Assembly: GCA_029821875.1 (NCBI GenBank)
Contig: JALGXW010000014.1
Location: forward strand, 1 to 64,000
Reading direction: 5' to 3'
Origin: Candidatus Hebobacterum abditum
GTDB taxonomy: Bacteria; Armatimonadota; Hebobacteria; Hebobacterales; Hebobacteraceae
Length of the DNA stretch: 64,000 bases
How positions within the stretch are numbered: position 1 is the stretch's first letter; each line of letters begins with the position of its first letter. Of this stretch, positions 48,461-57,835 are shown in pieces. A program made the translations under genes and the position numbers. The notes below the pieces were generated by a model. The model was not told the DNA's origin. It saw nothing but the letters and a program-made list of their open reading frames with translations, and did no database searches.

Positions 48461-51283
48461 ATGCGACGGCTTTCAGGTTCTGCAGTCGTGATGCTCTTGC
48501 TGGCGGCGACGGCCGCCTACCCGGAGGAGGTCATCGAGGTCTGGCGGAGTCCGTTCGGAGTGCCCAGGTCCGTCTCAGTGAACCACAGCGACGGGTCTTG
48601 CTGGGCAGCAACGGGTGCCAGTGTCATGCACCTAGGAGCGGACGGAGAGACACTCAGCCAGACGAACGGCTTCTCTCTACCAGCCTCGCTCTCCGTCAAT
48701 CCCACCGATGGGTCCTGTTGGGTGGCTGACAGCGCGCTTCACCAGATCGTCCACCTGGCCGCGGACGGCACGGAGCTGTGGCGCGGGGGCGGCTACCTGA
48801 ATCCGAGTTCGGTCTCCGCGAATTCGGACGACGGCTCTTGCTGGGTCGCAGACTTGGGCAATGACCAAGTCGTTCACCTTGCCTCCGATGGCTCTGAGCT
48901 GTGGCGCGGTGGCTGGCTCAGCAGACCGTCCTCCGTTTCGGTCAACCCGACCGATGGCTCCTGCTGGGTGGCGGACCCAGGCCACGACAGTCTCGTCCAT
49001 CTGGCAGAGGACGGAAGCGAGCTATGGCGGGACGGGACCTTCAGTGAACTAACATGCGTGTCAGCGAATCCAGTGGTCGGCTCCTGTTGGGTGATTGACG
49101 AGCACAGTCAGGAGCTGACATATGTGGACGAGGACGGCACGAAACTGTGGTCGGTCTACTACGGGCTGCCGAAATCCGTCTCGGTCAATCCCTCCGATGC
49201 CTCCTGCTGGGTCGCCTATGGTTCATCCATTGCGCATGTGGCTGACGACGGAACCCAGCTCCTATCACAGGGAGGTCCCTACTGGGGCCCATGGGCGGTC
49301 GCGGTCAACCCCACTGATGGCTCCTGCTGGGTGGCAGATCGGAGCAACGATGAAGTGGTGCACCTGGCCGAGGACGGCACCACCCTCCCCGGCGGTGGCA
49401 AAGCGTTCGACTATCCTCGGGCTGTCAGCGTCAACGCCGCGGACGCGTCTTGCTGGGCGACAGATACAGGGAACCACGGGCTGGTGCATCTGGCCGAGGA
49501 CGGCACGGAGCTCTGGCGATACACCTTCGCGGAGGACAAGTACCCCAATCCTCTCTCGGTCAACTCCAGCGATGGCTCTTGCTGGGTCGTCGCGCTGGAC
49601 GTCATGTGGGACGTGACGGTGAAGTTCGCTGCCGACGGCACCGAGTTGTGGCGCAAGCACGACATCTGGGACGTCATGGCCGTCTCGGTGAACCCCACCG
49701 ATGGCTCCTGCTGGCTGACCGACCAGGGAAGCGGCGGCCTGGTCGTTCACCTACGGGAGGACGGGGTCCGGCTGCTGGAATATGAAGCGGGGAGCTTCTT
49801 CGATTCCGCCTCCGTCAACTCCGCCGACGGCTCCTGTTGGCTGGCAGGAGAGGAAGTGCTCCACCTCTCCGAGGACGGCACCGAGTTGTGGCGGAGCGGC
49901 GCCTTCGGCTACTCGTACTCCATCTCCGTCAGCCCAACCGATAGCGCGTGCTGGCTGGCAGAGACCGAGAACGACGCGATAGTACGTCTCGCGGAGGACG
50001 GCACCGAACTCTGGCGGGGCCTCGGCTTCGCCGGACCCGAGTCCGTTTCCGCCAACTCAAGTGACGGCTCTTGCTGGGTCGCCGACACGGACAACGACGA
50101 GGTGGTCCACCTGGCCCCGGATGGCGCCGAGCTGTGGCGAGGAGGTGGGTTCTCGGCTCCTCAATCTGTCTCGGTGAACCCAACCGACGGTTCCTGCTGG
50201 GTGGCCGACTGGGGCAACAGCCAGATCGCCCATCTCGCCATCACCGCCTATGAGCTCAACCTGGGCGGAGTCCACGGGGACATTGCGGTGGATGGGATGG
50301 TCCACGAACTGCCTTACGCGTTGATGGCCGACGTGGGAGCCACCGTCGCGCTGGAGGCTCTGCCCCATCCGTTCTACGAGTTCACGGGGTGGTCGGGCGA
50401 CCTCACTGGCACCGAGAACCCGACCATCGTCACCATGGACGGCGACAAGTCCGTGACAGCGAACTTCGCCATCATCCAGCACGTGCTGAGCCTCACGGGC
50501 GTGGGCGACGGCAGCGTCGCAGTGGACGGCGTCACTCACAGCCTGCCATGGTCGGGGCCCCTCGACGCTGGCACGGTGGTCGTCTTGGAGGCTGTGCCGG
50601 ACTACTGCTGGCTATTCGAATACTGGCTTGGCGACCTCACAGGCGACGTGAATCCTGTCAACGTGGAAATGCTGGGCGACTTGAGCATCGCCGCCAACTT
50701 CGCCTCGGCCGAGCGCTTCGGCGACGTCGAGTGCGGTCACTGGGCAATCACAGAGGTGGCGGCCTGCTGCGACGCCGGCATCGTCTCCGGATACGGCGAC
50801 GGGCTCTATCATCCTGAATGGCCAGTGACGCGTGATCAGATGGCCGTCTACATCGCCCGGGCCTTGGCCGACGGCGACGAGAACGTGCCGGAGTTCACCG
50901 ACACGCCCACCTTCCCCGATGTGCCGGGGGGATTCTGGGCGCTGAAGTACGTTGAGTACGCGGTCTCCCAGAACGTCGTCGCCGGGTACCAAGACGGCAG
51001 CTACCATCCGGAGTACCAGGTCACCCGCGATCAGATGGCTGTGTATGTTGCTCGTTCCATCTGCGACCCAACCGGCGAAGACGGCCTGGCCGGCTACACG
51101 CCGGCCGATCCGCGCAACTTCCCCGACGTGCCATCCGACTTCTGGGCTTACACGCACGTGGAGTACTGTGTAGAGAACGGCGTGGTCGAGGGGTACGAGG
51201 ACGGCCACTACCACCCCGAGTACACAGTCACCCGCGACCAGATGGCGGTGTACGTGGCGAGGGCGTTTGGGCTGGTTTCGTAG
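48461..51283 (+). CDS. 14-repeat GSCW propeller protein with InlB-like and SLH domains
   Basis: Secreted protein of 940 residues; ATG at 48461 six bases after AAGGGGG. A signal peptide (to about residue 22) and a short EEVIEVWRSPFG lead-in come first. Then 14 repeats of about 41 residues (about 35-595) follow the pattern SVNPTDGSCWVADxGNxxVVHLAxDGxELWRGGGF, an NHL/YncE-like propeller with one invariant Cys per blade. Two InlB B-repeat-like domains follow (about 597-750: FTGWSGDLTG..., FEYWLGDLTG...), and three SLH repeats end the protein (about 753-940). Fourteen blades equals two seven-bladed propellers. Ligand unknown. Confidence 0.88.
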   Translation: MRRLSGSAVVMLLLAATAAYPEEVIEVWRSPFGVPRSVSVNHSDGSCWAATGASVMHLGADGETLSQTNGFSLPASLSVNPTDGSCWVADSALHQIVHLAADGTELWRGGGYLNPSSVSANSDDGSCWVADLGNDQVVHLASDGSELWRGGWLSRPSSVSVNPTDGSCWVADPGHDSLVHLAEDGSELWRDGTFSELTCVSANPVVGSCWVIDEHSQELTYVDEDGTKLWSVYYGLPKSVSVNPSDASCWVAYGSSIAHVADDGTQLLSQGGPYWGPWAVAVNPTDGSCWVADRSNDEVVHLAEDGTTLPGGGKAFDYPRAVSVNAADASCWATDTGNHGLVHLAEDGTELWRYTFAEDKYPNPLSVNSSDGSCWVVALDVMWDVTVKFAADGTELWRKHDIWDVMAVSVNPTDGSCWLTDQGSGGLVVHLREDGVRLLEYEAGSFFDSASVNSADGSCWLAGEEVLHLSEDGTELWRSGAFGYSYSISVSPTDSACWLAETENDAIVRLAEDGTELWRGLGFAGPESVSANSSDGSCWVADTDNDEVVHLAPDGAELWRGGGFSAPQSVSVNPTDGSCWVADWGNSQIAHLAITAYELNLGGVHGDIAVDGMVHELPYALMADVGATVALEALPHPFYEFTGWSGDLTGTENPTIVTMDGDKSVTANFAIIQHVLSLTGVGDGSVAVDGVTHSLPWSGPLDAGTVVVLEAVPDYCWLFEYWLGDLTGDVNPVNVEMLGDLSIAANFASAERFGDVECGHWAITEVAACCDAGIVSGYGDGLYHPEWPVTRDQMAVYIARALADGDENVPEFTDTPTFPDVPGGFWALKYVEYAVSQNVVAGYQDGSYHPEYQVTRDQMAVYVARSICDPTGEDGLAGYTPADPRNFPDVPSDFWAYTHVEYCVENGVVEGYEDGHYHPEYTVTRDQMAVYVARAFGLVS

Positions 51284-51306
51284 CGCAACGCTGCACATCG
51301 CAGACC

Positions 51307-51329
51307 GGGCAGGAGGCAGGCTCCTGCCC
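51307..51329. repeat. GGGCAGGAG-N5-CTCCTGCCC hairpin
   Basis: Nine-bp perfect inverted repeat followed by CACGAA, right after the stop of the first 14-repeat gene. Member of the dispersed GGGCAGGAG family; may serve as its terminator. Confidence 0.7.
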
Positions 51330-51355
51330 CACGAAGCGAGGGAGTGACGTTTCTC

Positions 51356-51417
51356 CGCTGAGCTATCCCCTGAGTGACGACGGGTCGCGCTGAACGAACG
51401 CGCCTTGGGGCGCGTCT
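51356..51417 (+). promoter_or_regulatory. Conserved upstream element of propeller-SLH gene 2
   Basis: Paralogue of 48368-48430; hairpin ACGCGCC-TTGG-GGCGCGT at 51398-51415. Confidence 0.6.
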
Positions 51418-51454
51418 AGTGGCTAGTAACCTCAACGCAGGGAGGACGGCCCAG

Positions 51455-54400
51455 ATGCGGCGGCTTGCGGTGCTGGCGGCGGCCCTCCTTTGGCTCTCGG
51501 GGGCGACCCCCACGATCGCCGAAGAGGTCATCGAGGCTTATCGGAGCCCCTTCGGCACAGTGCGCTCTGTGTCCGTCAACCCCACCGACGGCTCTTGCTG
51601 GGTAGCGGCAGGCGGCAGCGTCATGCACGTGGCGGCCGACGGGACGATCCTCGGCCAGCACGGAGGCTTCAGCCGTCCCATAGCTGTCACGGTCAACCCC
51701 ACGGATGGCTCCTGCTGGGTGGCTGACTGGGGCAGCGGCGAAGTCGTGCACCTCTCGGCAGAGGGGGTGGCGTTGTGGCGGGGGGGAGGATTCGCCGGCC
51801 CCCGCGACATCTCGGTCAACTCTACCGATGGCTCCTGCTGGGCGGTCGACGTACTTGGCGGTGAAGTCGTGCACCTGTCAGAGGCTGGGATGGAGCTGTG
51901 GAGGGGGGGAGGGTTCGGCTGGCCCCTGTGTGTCTCGGTCAACCCCGCCGACGGCTCCTGCTGGGTGGCTGACGATGGCAACGGCCAGGTAGTCCACCTC
52001 TCGGCCGAGGGCGTGGAGCTGTGGCGCGGCGGGGGATTCTCCGGTCCCAGGGGTGTCTCGGTCAACCCTGCCGACGGCTCCTGCTGGGTGGCTGATAAGT
52101 GGAATGATGAGGTAGTGCACCTCTCCGCCGAGGGTGTGGAGCTGTGGCGGGGGGGGGGATTCGACAGGCCCAGCGATGTCTCGGCGAACTGGGCCGACGG
52201 GTCCTGCTGGGTGGCCGACTCCGAGAATCATCAGGTCGTGCACCTGTCGGCAGAAGGAATGGAGCTGTGGCGGGGCGGAGGATTCGACGATCCCACGGAC
52301 ATCTCAGTCGACCCCACCGACGGCTCCTGCTGGGTGGCCGACGATGGCAACGACCAGGTAGTCCACCTCTCGGCCGAGGGCGTGGAGCTATGGCGGGGGG
52401 GAGGGTTGGGTAGACCCAGCGATGTCTCGGTCAACCGGACCGACGGGTCCTGCTGGGTGGCCCACGGCACAGCCGACCAGGTGGTGCACCTCTCGGCCGA
52501 GGGGGCGGAGTTGTGGCGCGGCGGAGGATTCGACCGTCCCAGCGCTGTCTCGGTCAACTGGAACGACGGCTCCTGCTGGGTGGCTGACACCGAGAATTCC
52601 CAGGTCGTGCACCTCTCGGCCGAGGGAATGGAGCTGTCGCGGGCCGGGCCCTACACCTACAGCAACTTCGAAGCTCTCTCGGTCAACTGGAACGACGGCT
52701 CCTGCTGGGTGGCGTCCCTCATCCTCGGCCGGGTCCTACACCTGTCGGCAGAGGGGGTCGAACTGTGGCGGGGAGGAGAATTCGACGATCCCACGGGCAT
52801 CTCAGTCGACCCCACGGACGGCTCCTGCTGGGTGGCCGACTATGGCACCGACGAAGTCGTGCACCTGTCAGAGGCTGGGATTGAGCTGTGGCGGGGGGGG
52901 GGATTCAATTCGCCCTACGGTGTCTCGGTCAACCCTACCGACGGCTCCTGCTGGGTGGCCGACCGTGGTCACCACGAGGTCGTGCACCTGTCAAAGTCTG
53001 GGACTGAGCTGTGGCGAGGGGGAGGATTCTACTATCCCCGCAGTGTCTCGGTCAACCCCGCCGACGGCTCCTGTTGGGTGGCGGACTCCGGCAACGACGA
53101 GGTCGTGCACCTCTCTGCGGAGGGGGTGGAGCTGTGGCGGGGAAGGTCGTTCGACTACCCGGGCGACGTTTGCGTCGATCCCGGCGATGGCTCCTGTTGG
53201 GTGGCGGACACGCACAACCGCCAGGTCGTGCACCTGGTGGTGGTTCCGGACGTCGGCCCTGCGGCCGCCTTCACCGCAATCCCCACCGGCGGCGCGGCGC
53301 CGCTTACGGTCGAGTTCATCGACTTCTCCACCCGCGGCGTCGCCTCCTGGTCATGGGACTGCGGCGATGGCGGCACGTCGGCCGAGCAGCACCCGGTCCA
53401 CACGTACACGGCCTTCGGCAGCTACCCGGTCACCCTCACAGTGGCCGACGCCGACGGCTCCGACACAGAGACGAAGCTCGACTACATCACGGTGGGCCCT
53501 CTGCCGGCGGCCGATTTCGTCGGAGATCCGACCATCGGGGCAGCGCCTCTGACGGTGAACTTCAGCGATCTAACAACCGGTGGAGTGACCTTCTGGTATT
53601 GGGAGTTCGGAGATGGCGGCACCTCGACCGAACAACATCCGAGCCACGAGTACGCGGAGCCGGGCGTCTACACGGTGTCCCTCAGCATCTGGGGCCTCAC
53701 CGGATACGACACCTTGACCAAGACGGACTACATCTCGGTGCAGGCGCTCCCGCTGATCGGAGTCGCCTGCTGGCCCCCGAGGGGAACGGCGCCCCTCACG
53801 GTGGAGTTCCGAGATATGTCGAGCGGGGGAGCCGTCTCGTGGCAGTGGGACTTCGGGGATGGGTCCGTGTCCACCCAACAGAACCCGACCCACGTGTACG
53901 CCGAGCCGGGCAAGTACACGGTGAGCTTGACGGCGACGAGTGAATGGGGCAGCAGCACTCTTGTCTGCGAGGATCTGATCACCGTCGCATTCATCGATGC
54001 GCCCTTCGAGCACTGGGCCTGTGACGAAGTGTTGGCCTGCGTTTCCGCCGGCATCGTGGTGGGCTACCCGGACGGCCTCTACCGGCCCGACTGGGAGATC
54101 ACCCGCGACCAGATGGCCGTCTACATCGCCCGTGCCCTGGTGGTCCCGAGCGGCGAGGCGGCGGTCGCGGAGTACGTCGCGGCGGACCCGCAGAACTTCC
54201 CCGACGTCCCGGCCGATAACTGGGCCTACACGCATGTCGAATACTGCGCCGAGAACGGAGTGGTGGAGGGATACGAGGACGGGCTCTACCATCCCGGATA
54301 CGAGGTCACCCGCGATCAGATGGCGGTGTATGTCGCCCGCGCCATCGCCACACCCACCGGGGAGGCGGGCCTCGAGGACTACCTTCCCCGCTATCCCCGC

Positions 54401-54568
54401 AACTTCCCCGATGTGGCCTCTGACTCCTGGGCCTACACGCACGTCGAGTACTGTGTCGAGAACGGCGTCGTCGCCGGCTACCTCGACGGGCTCTACCATC
54501 CCGAGATCGTCGTCACCCGGGATCAGATGGCCGTCTACGTGGCGAGGGCGTTTAGACTAGCCATGTGA
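51455..54568 (+). CDS. 14-repeat GSCW propeller protein with three PKD and SLH domains
   Basis: Secreted protein of 1037 residues; ATG at 51455 after GGGAGGACGGCCCAG. Signal peptide (about 1-22), then EEVIEAYRSPFG and 14 repeats of about 41 residues (about 35-590) that are more uniform than those of the upstream twin: SVNPADGSCWVADDGNGQVV then HLSAEGVELWRGGGF. Three PKD domains follow (about 595-840), each with a WxWDFGDG- or WSWDCGDGG-type motif, then three SLH repeats (about 845-1037). It differs from its twin in the linker domains (PKD in place of InlB-like). The DNA repeats are 123 bp, so unit gain or loss by slippage is likely. Confidence 0.88.
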   Translation: MRRLAVLAAALLWLSGATPTIAEEVIEAYRSPFGTVRSVSVNPTDGSCWVAAGGSVMHVAADGTILGQHGGFSRPIAVTVNPTDGSCWVADWGSGEVVHLSAEGVALWRGGGFAGPRDISVNSTDGSCWAVDVLGGEVVHLSEAGMELWRGGGFGWPLCVSVNPADGSCWVADDGNGQVVHLSAEGVELWRGGGFSGPRGVSVNPADGSCWVADKWNDEVVHLSAEGVELWRGGGFDRPSDVSANWADGSCWVADSENHQVVHLSAEGMELWRGGGFDDPTDISVDPTDGSCWVADDGNDQVVHLSAEGVELWRGGGLGRPSDVSVNRTDGSCWVAHGTADQVVHLSAEGAELWRGGGFDRPSAVSVNWNDGSCWVADTENSQVVHLSAEGMELSRAGPYTYSNFEALSVNWNDGSCWVASLILGRVLHLSAEGVELWRGGEFDDPTGISVDPTDGSCWVADYGTDEVVHLSEAGIELWRGGGFNSPYGVSVNPTDGSCWVADRGHHEVVHLSKSGTELWRGGGFYYPRSVSVNPADGSCWVADSGNDEVVHLSAEGVELWRGRSFDYPGDVCVDPGDGSCWVADTHNRQVVHLVVVPDVGPAAAFTAIPTGGAAPLTVEFIDFSTRGVASWSWDCGDGGTSAEQHPVHTYTAFGSYPVTLTVADADGSDTETKLDYITVGPLPAADFVGDPTIGAAPLTVNFSDLTTGGVTFWYWEFGDGGTSTEQHPSHEYAEPGVYTVSLSIWGLTGYDTLTKTDYISVQALPLIGVACWPPRGTAPLTVEFRDMSSGGAVSWQWDFGDGSVSTQQNPTHVYAEPGKYTVSLTATSEWGSSTLVCEDLITVAFIDAPFEHWACDEVLACVSAGIVVGYPDGLYRPDWEITRDQMAVYIARALVVPSGEAAVAEYVAADPQNFPDVPADNWAYTHVEYCAENGVVEGYEDGLYHPGYEVTRDQMAVYVARAIATPTGEAGLEDYLPRYPRNFPDVASDSWAYTHVEYCVENGVVAGYLDGLYHPEIVVTRDQMAVYVARAFRLAM
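51565..53240 (+). repeat. Fourteen 123-bp coding repeats
   Basis: In-frame tandem repeats of about 123 bp within the second propeller-SLH gene, with a core such as GTCTCGGTCAACCCC and GACGGCTCCTGCTGGGTGGC. The equivalent array at 48571-50240 is older and more diverged. Confidence 0.85.
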
Positions 54569-54704
54569 ACGGGGCGGGAGCTAGGCCACGGATGTGGTCG
54601 CAGGCAGGTATCGCGCTCACAATAAACCACTATCCCAACAACAGTCTCCCCGCGCCTCGCTTCCACTGGCCCGGCTCCTTCCCCCGCTCTGTTGAGCAGC
54701 GATG

Positions 54705-56825
54705 TCACTCGGCGCGTAGGCGGTACTCGTACATATCGGCCCCTACCTCGCGTGCGGCGGCGATGGTCTCCGGATAGGGCGTGTCGCACACGTCGAGGAA
54801 GCCGATCTGGTAGTTCTCACCGTCGCCGCGACCGGTGGTGGCCTGATCTCCGAACTGAAACCAGTGGGTGCCGACGATGTAGGGGTCGCGGAGGGCGCCG
54901 CGGACGTAGTCGCGGTACAGCTCGGCGCGGTGCTCCTGGCTTCTTGCCCGCCCCAGCCCGGTGTGGAACATGCCTCGGTCGAGCGCCCCGAAGTGGAACT
55001 CGCCCACGATGATTGGCACGTCAAGTCCATCGGGAGGGCGAGCGTTCTCGACACTGTAGGAGTACCGATTGGCGCTGACTACATCACAGTGCTTGGCCGC
55101 CGCGCGCACCGCGCCCTCATTCGCCCACCACGAGAAGCGGCACCCCAGGTAAAGCTGGTTGGGCGCCACCCGCTTCAGCTCCTCCCGCACCACACGGAAG
55201 TATGTCTCTGCCGTCTTGGCGCAGAACACCGTCAGGTCCTCCGAGGCCTTCTCTCGGTCCGGCGCCTCGCGGCACTCCAGCAGCGCCTCCCACGACGCGT
55301 GGCTGGTGCCCCACGCGGCGTTGAGTCGTTCGATCTGGTCGTACTTCGCTTTCAGATCCTCCACGAAGACTTGCTTGGCGGCTTGGCTGGCAGGGCTCAG
55401 AAGCGCGCCCACGGCCAGCGCCACTTCGTCGCCCCACCTGCTCTCGTTGTCCACGAAGTACCCGATGCACCAGGGGTCTCCGGCCGACCCGTCCCGCTCC
55501 CGCTCGAAGCGCTCCCGCAGCGCCTGCCGGAACGAGGGGTCGAACACATCGTAGAGCTTCGCCCCGAAGCCCTCCGGGACTTCGAGCTGTTTGGACCAGT
55601 AGTGGATGGCGACGGTGTACGGTGTCTTCTTCATGAGCCAGATGCGGTGGTCGGACCAGTTGCCGATGGTGTTGAAGCCCCAGCTGCGAAGCCGCCGGTG
55701 TGCCCTCTCGCGGTAGATGGGATCCCAGTTCTCGCCGTACTTCCTCAGCGCGTTGGCCCCGGTGAAGTTGTACCAGCGGCCCTCGCCGCTCCCGCCGTAG
55801 AACTGGGCGAAGGGCGAGTCCTCTTCAGGGAGATTGCGGAAGTAGTGTTCGCGGTCGGTGATAGGCGTGCCGGCGCCCCAGCTCCCCACGCAGTCGATGC
55901 CATGCGACCAGAAGAGCCGCCCCTCGGGGTCCACCAGCCACCACTTGCCCTCATACTTCTCGGGCCGGAAGTAGCCCGTCGCCTCAAGCTGTGGCCCACC
56001 CGTCCACCCGCCATACTGGTTGCGGTCGGGGGGTGCGGGGTGCGCCGCCAGGTCGCGGTCCTCTTCCTCCAGGCGGGCCCGCATCTCCTCCACCGAGTGC
56101 GTCTTGCCGGGCCATTCCTTGTGGATGAACTGGCCGAACTCGTCGATGAACGGGAAGAACTCCTCGGCGCTCCACGGCGCGCCCTCAGGCGAGGGGCTCA
56201 CGCCGGCGGCGCGGATGTTGTCGATCTCAAATGCGTGGTCCTCTTTCGGCCGAGGAACGAAGACGATGAGCTGCGTGACGTTCGACGTGTCTAGGACGTC
56301 GGCACCGGCGGGTACGCCCCTCATGTTGATGAACTCAAGCTCTTGGCCGGCAAAGGCATTCCAGGGAAAGGGCACTTCAAGCACGCCACTCTCGCCCGGC
56401 CCCAGGTCGAGGGCGCCCGTCTCGCAGTGCCGGCGGCCATCCGCGCCCGGGTTGTCCACGCGGCAACGCACGGCAACGCGATTCGTGCCGGTGTTCTTCA
56501 CGTCGAGGGCGAGATGGCCGTACTGGCTCAGGTCCCACTTGCCTTCGGGGGCCGCCAGCACGATGCCCGGCCAGGGATGTTTGTGTCTGGTTAGCAGCGT
56601 TAGTCTGCCGTCGTCGGTCCAGCAAATCGCGGCATCGGTCGCGGGAACGGACTCCACGTCGAAGCCCGCGCTGAAGTCGAAGAGCACCACCGGCGGCGCT
56701 TGGGGCGAGGGCGCGGCGCTGCCTGCGACGCAGGTGACGAGCAGGGACAGAACCGCCGCTGCCAGAGCAACTCCGCGTGACGCCTCCGCAATGTGCGCGC
56801 ACACTGCAGTGAAAGGCCGATCCAT
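54705..56825 (-). CDS. Secreted agarase-like glycoside hydrolase (GH50/GH42-type barrel)
   Basis: Protein of 706 residues; start MDRPFTAVCAHI after TGGAGGATAGTCG, with a signal peptide to about residue 37. An N-terminal jelly-roll carbohydrate-binding-like domain (about 45-215, FEIDNIRAAG) is followed by a TIM barrel (about 280-700). Barrel signatures shared with beta-agarases: GKWWLVDPEGRLFWSHGIDCVG, LRSWGFNTIGNWSD, the acid/base candidate Glu in GYFVDNESRW, and the nucleophile candidate Glu in IIVGEFHFGALDRG. Family membership is by motif memory (agarase/GH50-GH42 clan A); the substrate could be another beta-galactan. It is convergent with the propeller-SLH gene, 136 bp away. Confidence 0.85.
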   Translation of the reverse strand: MDRPFTAVCAHIAEASRGVALAAAVLSLLVTCVAGSAAPSPQAPPVVLFDFSAGFDVESVPATDAAICWTDDGRLTLLTRHKHPWPGIVLAAPEGKWDLSQYGHLALDVKNTGTNRVAVRCRVDNPGADGRRHCETGALDLGPGESGVLEVPFPWNAFAGQELEFINMRGVPAGADVLDTSNVTQLIVFVPRPKEDHAFEIDNIRAAGVSPSPEGAPWSAEEFFPFIDEFGQFIHKEWPGKTHSVEEMRARLEEEDRDLAAHPAPPDRNQYGGWTGGPQLEATGYFRPEKYEGKWWLVDPEGRLFWSHGIDCVGSWGAGTPITDREHYFRNLPEEDSPFAQFYGGSGEGRWYNFTGANALRKYGENWDPIYRERAHRRLRSWGFNTIGNWSDHRIWLMKKTPYTVAIHYWSKQLEVPEGFGAKLYDVFDPSFRQALRERFERERDGSAGDPWCIGYFVDNESRWGDEVALAVGALLSPASQAAKQVFVEDLKAKYDQIERLNAAWGTSHASWEALLECREAPDREKASEDLTVFCAKTAETYFRVVREELKRVAPNQLYLGCRFSWWANEGAVRAAAKHCDVVSANRYSYSVENARPPDGLDVPIIVGEFHFGALDRGMFHTGLGRARSQEHRAELYRDYVRGALRDPYIVGTHWFQFGDQATTGRGDGENYQIGFLDVCDTPYPETIAAAREVGADMYEYRLRAE

Positions 56826-57230
56826 CGACTATCCTCCATATGAGGCCCTATCGGGTGTCCTGCCGAAGTGTACCAGAACTGATCTGAGGCATCCAGGAAG
56901 CCAGGGGGTCCTCCCCAGAGACTCTATCCCGGTGTTCTGACGGCTCTCAGGCGTGTCCCATCGCCATGTAGCAAGGGCACAAGGTGCGGGAATACCACGA
57001 GAGAGGCTGCACGAGCGCCCTGGGCACCAGATCAGTTTCTGGACAGCACGCCCGTGGAACTCCCTTGCCCTGGCATCCGTCCAAACACTGGCGAAGAACA
57101 CAGGCTCTGTCCATCGGGACGAACAGGAGGTGACGGGATGGTCTTGGGGATCGGTCATCACGGGTCGCGAACGGGCCCCCCGCTTCTGCTCACAGCGGGG
57201 AGGTTCGACTGCCTCAGGAAGGGGAGTCTT

Positions 57231-57782
57231 GTGAGGGCCTTGGGTCTTGTGTTCCTGCTGTTGCTTCCGGCGGGCCTGGGATGCCGCCGCGGTCCCGCGG
57301 AGCCGACACCCAGCGCCGCGAAGACCAACGATGCCGTGCGGCCCGTTCCGAGACCACTGATCTCTCGGTCGGTGTACGAAGACGATGTGCTGGAGGCAGT
57401 CTTTCGCTATCAGTTCAGCCATGATTCCTCCGGCCTGCAAGGGCGTGCCAGAGTGTTCTTCCTGTCCGTCTACGACCACGATCCGAGCAGCAATCTCATG
57501 GAGAGGTTCCAGGGACATGAGCCGCCCGTAAGGCGAGTGTCAGACTGTGAGCATTCGGATGAAGCTCGCGGGAGCAGCGCCATCTGGGTCGTGGACAGCA
57601 ACACAGGCGAGCCGGGCCTGATCTACCGCGTGGAACGCATCATGTGGCTCACCGACGCGGAAGCTGAGGTGACAGGCGGATACTACGCCGGCGGGCGCGC
57701 CGCCTCGGGAAATCTCTACCGCGTCGTGCGCGAAGGCGAAGAGTGGGTGGTGAAGAAGGACACGCTGCAGTGGGTTTCGTGA
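57231..57782 (+). CDS. Small secreted lipoprotein-like protein, unknown function
   Basis: Protein of 183 residues from a GTG five bases after AAGGGGAG; MRALGLVFLLLLPAGLGC is a lipoprotein-like signal peptide with a slightly unusual lipobox. An ATG at 57138, preceded by AGGAGGTGACGGG, is possible but would bury the signal peptide. The C-terminal half has a pattern recurring in small bacterial lipoproteins: IMWLTDAEAEVTGGYYAGG and NLYRVVREGEEWVVKKD, an NTF2/cystatin-like sheet. Function unknown. The 405-bp gap before it contains no gene. Confidence 0.72.
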   Translation: MRALGLVFLLLLPAGLGCRRGPAEPTPSAAKTNDAVRPVPRPLISRSVYEDDVLEAVFRYQFSHDSSGLQGRARVFFLSVYDHDPSSNLMERFQGHEPPVRRVSDCEHSDEARGSSAIWVVDSNTGEPGLIYRVERIMWLTDAEAEVTGGYYAGGRAASGNLYRVVREGEEWVVKKDTLQWVS

Positions 57783-57835
57783 GTGCAAGATGCCGGAACT
57801 GCCCTCCGCTGTGGCAGCGCTCTGGGAGTTCCGAC

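Noticed and set aside
51565-53240. Tandem repeats considered as a CRISPR array or satellite
   Set aside because: The period is 123 bp, in frame, and encodes propeller blades; there are no spacers.
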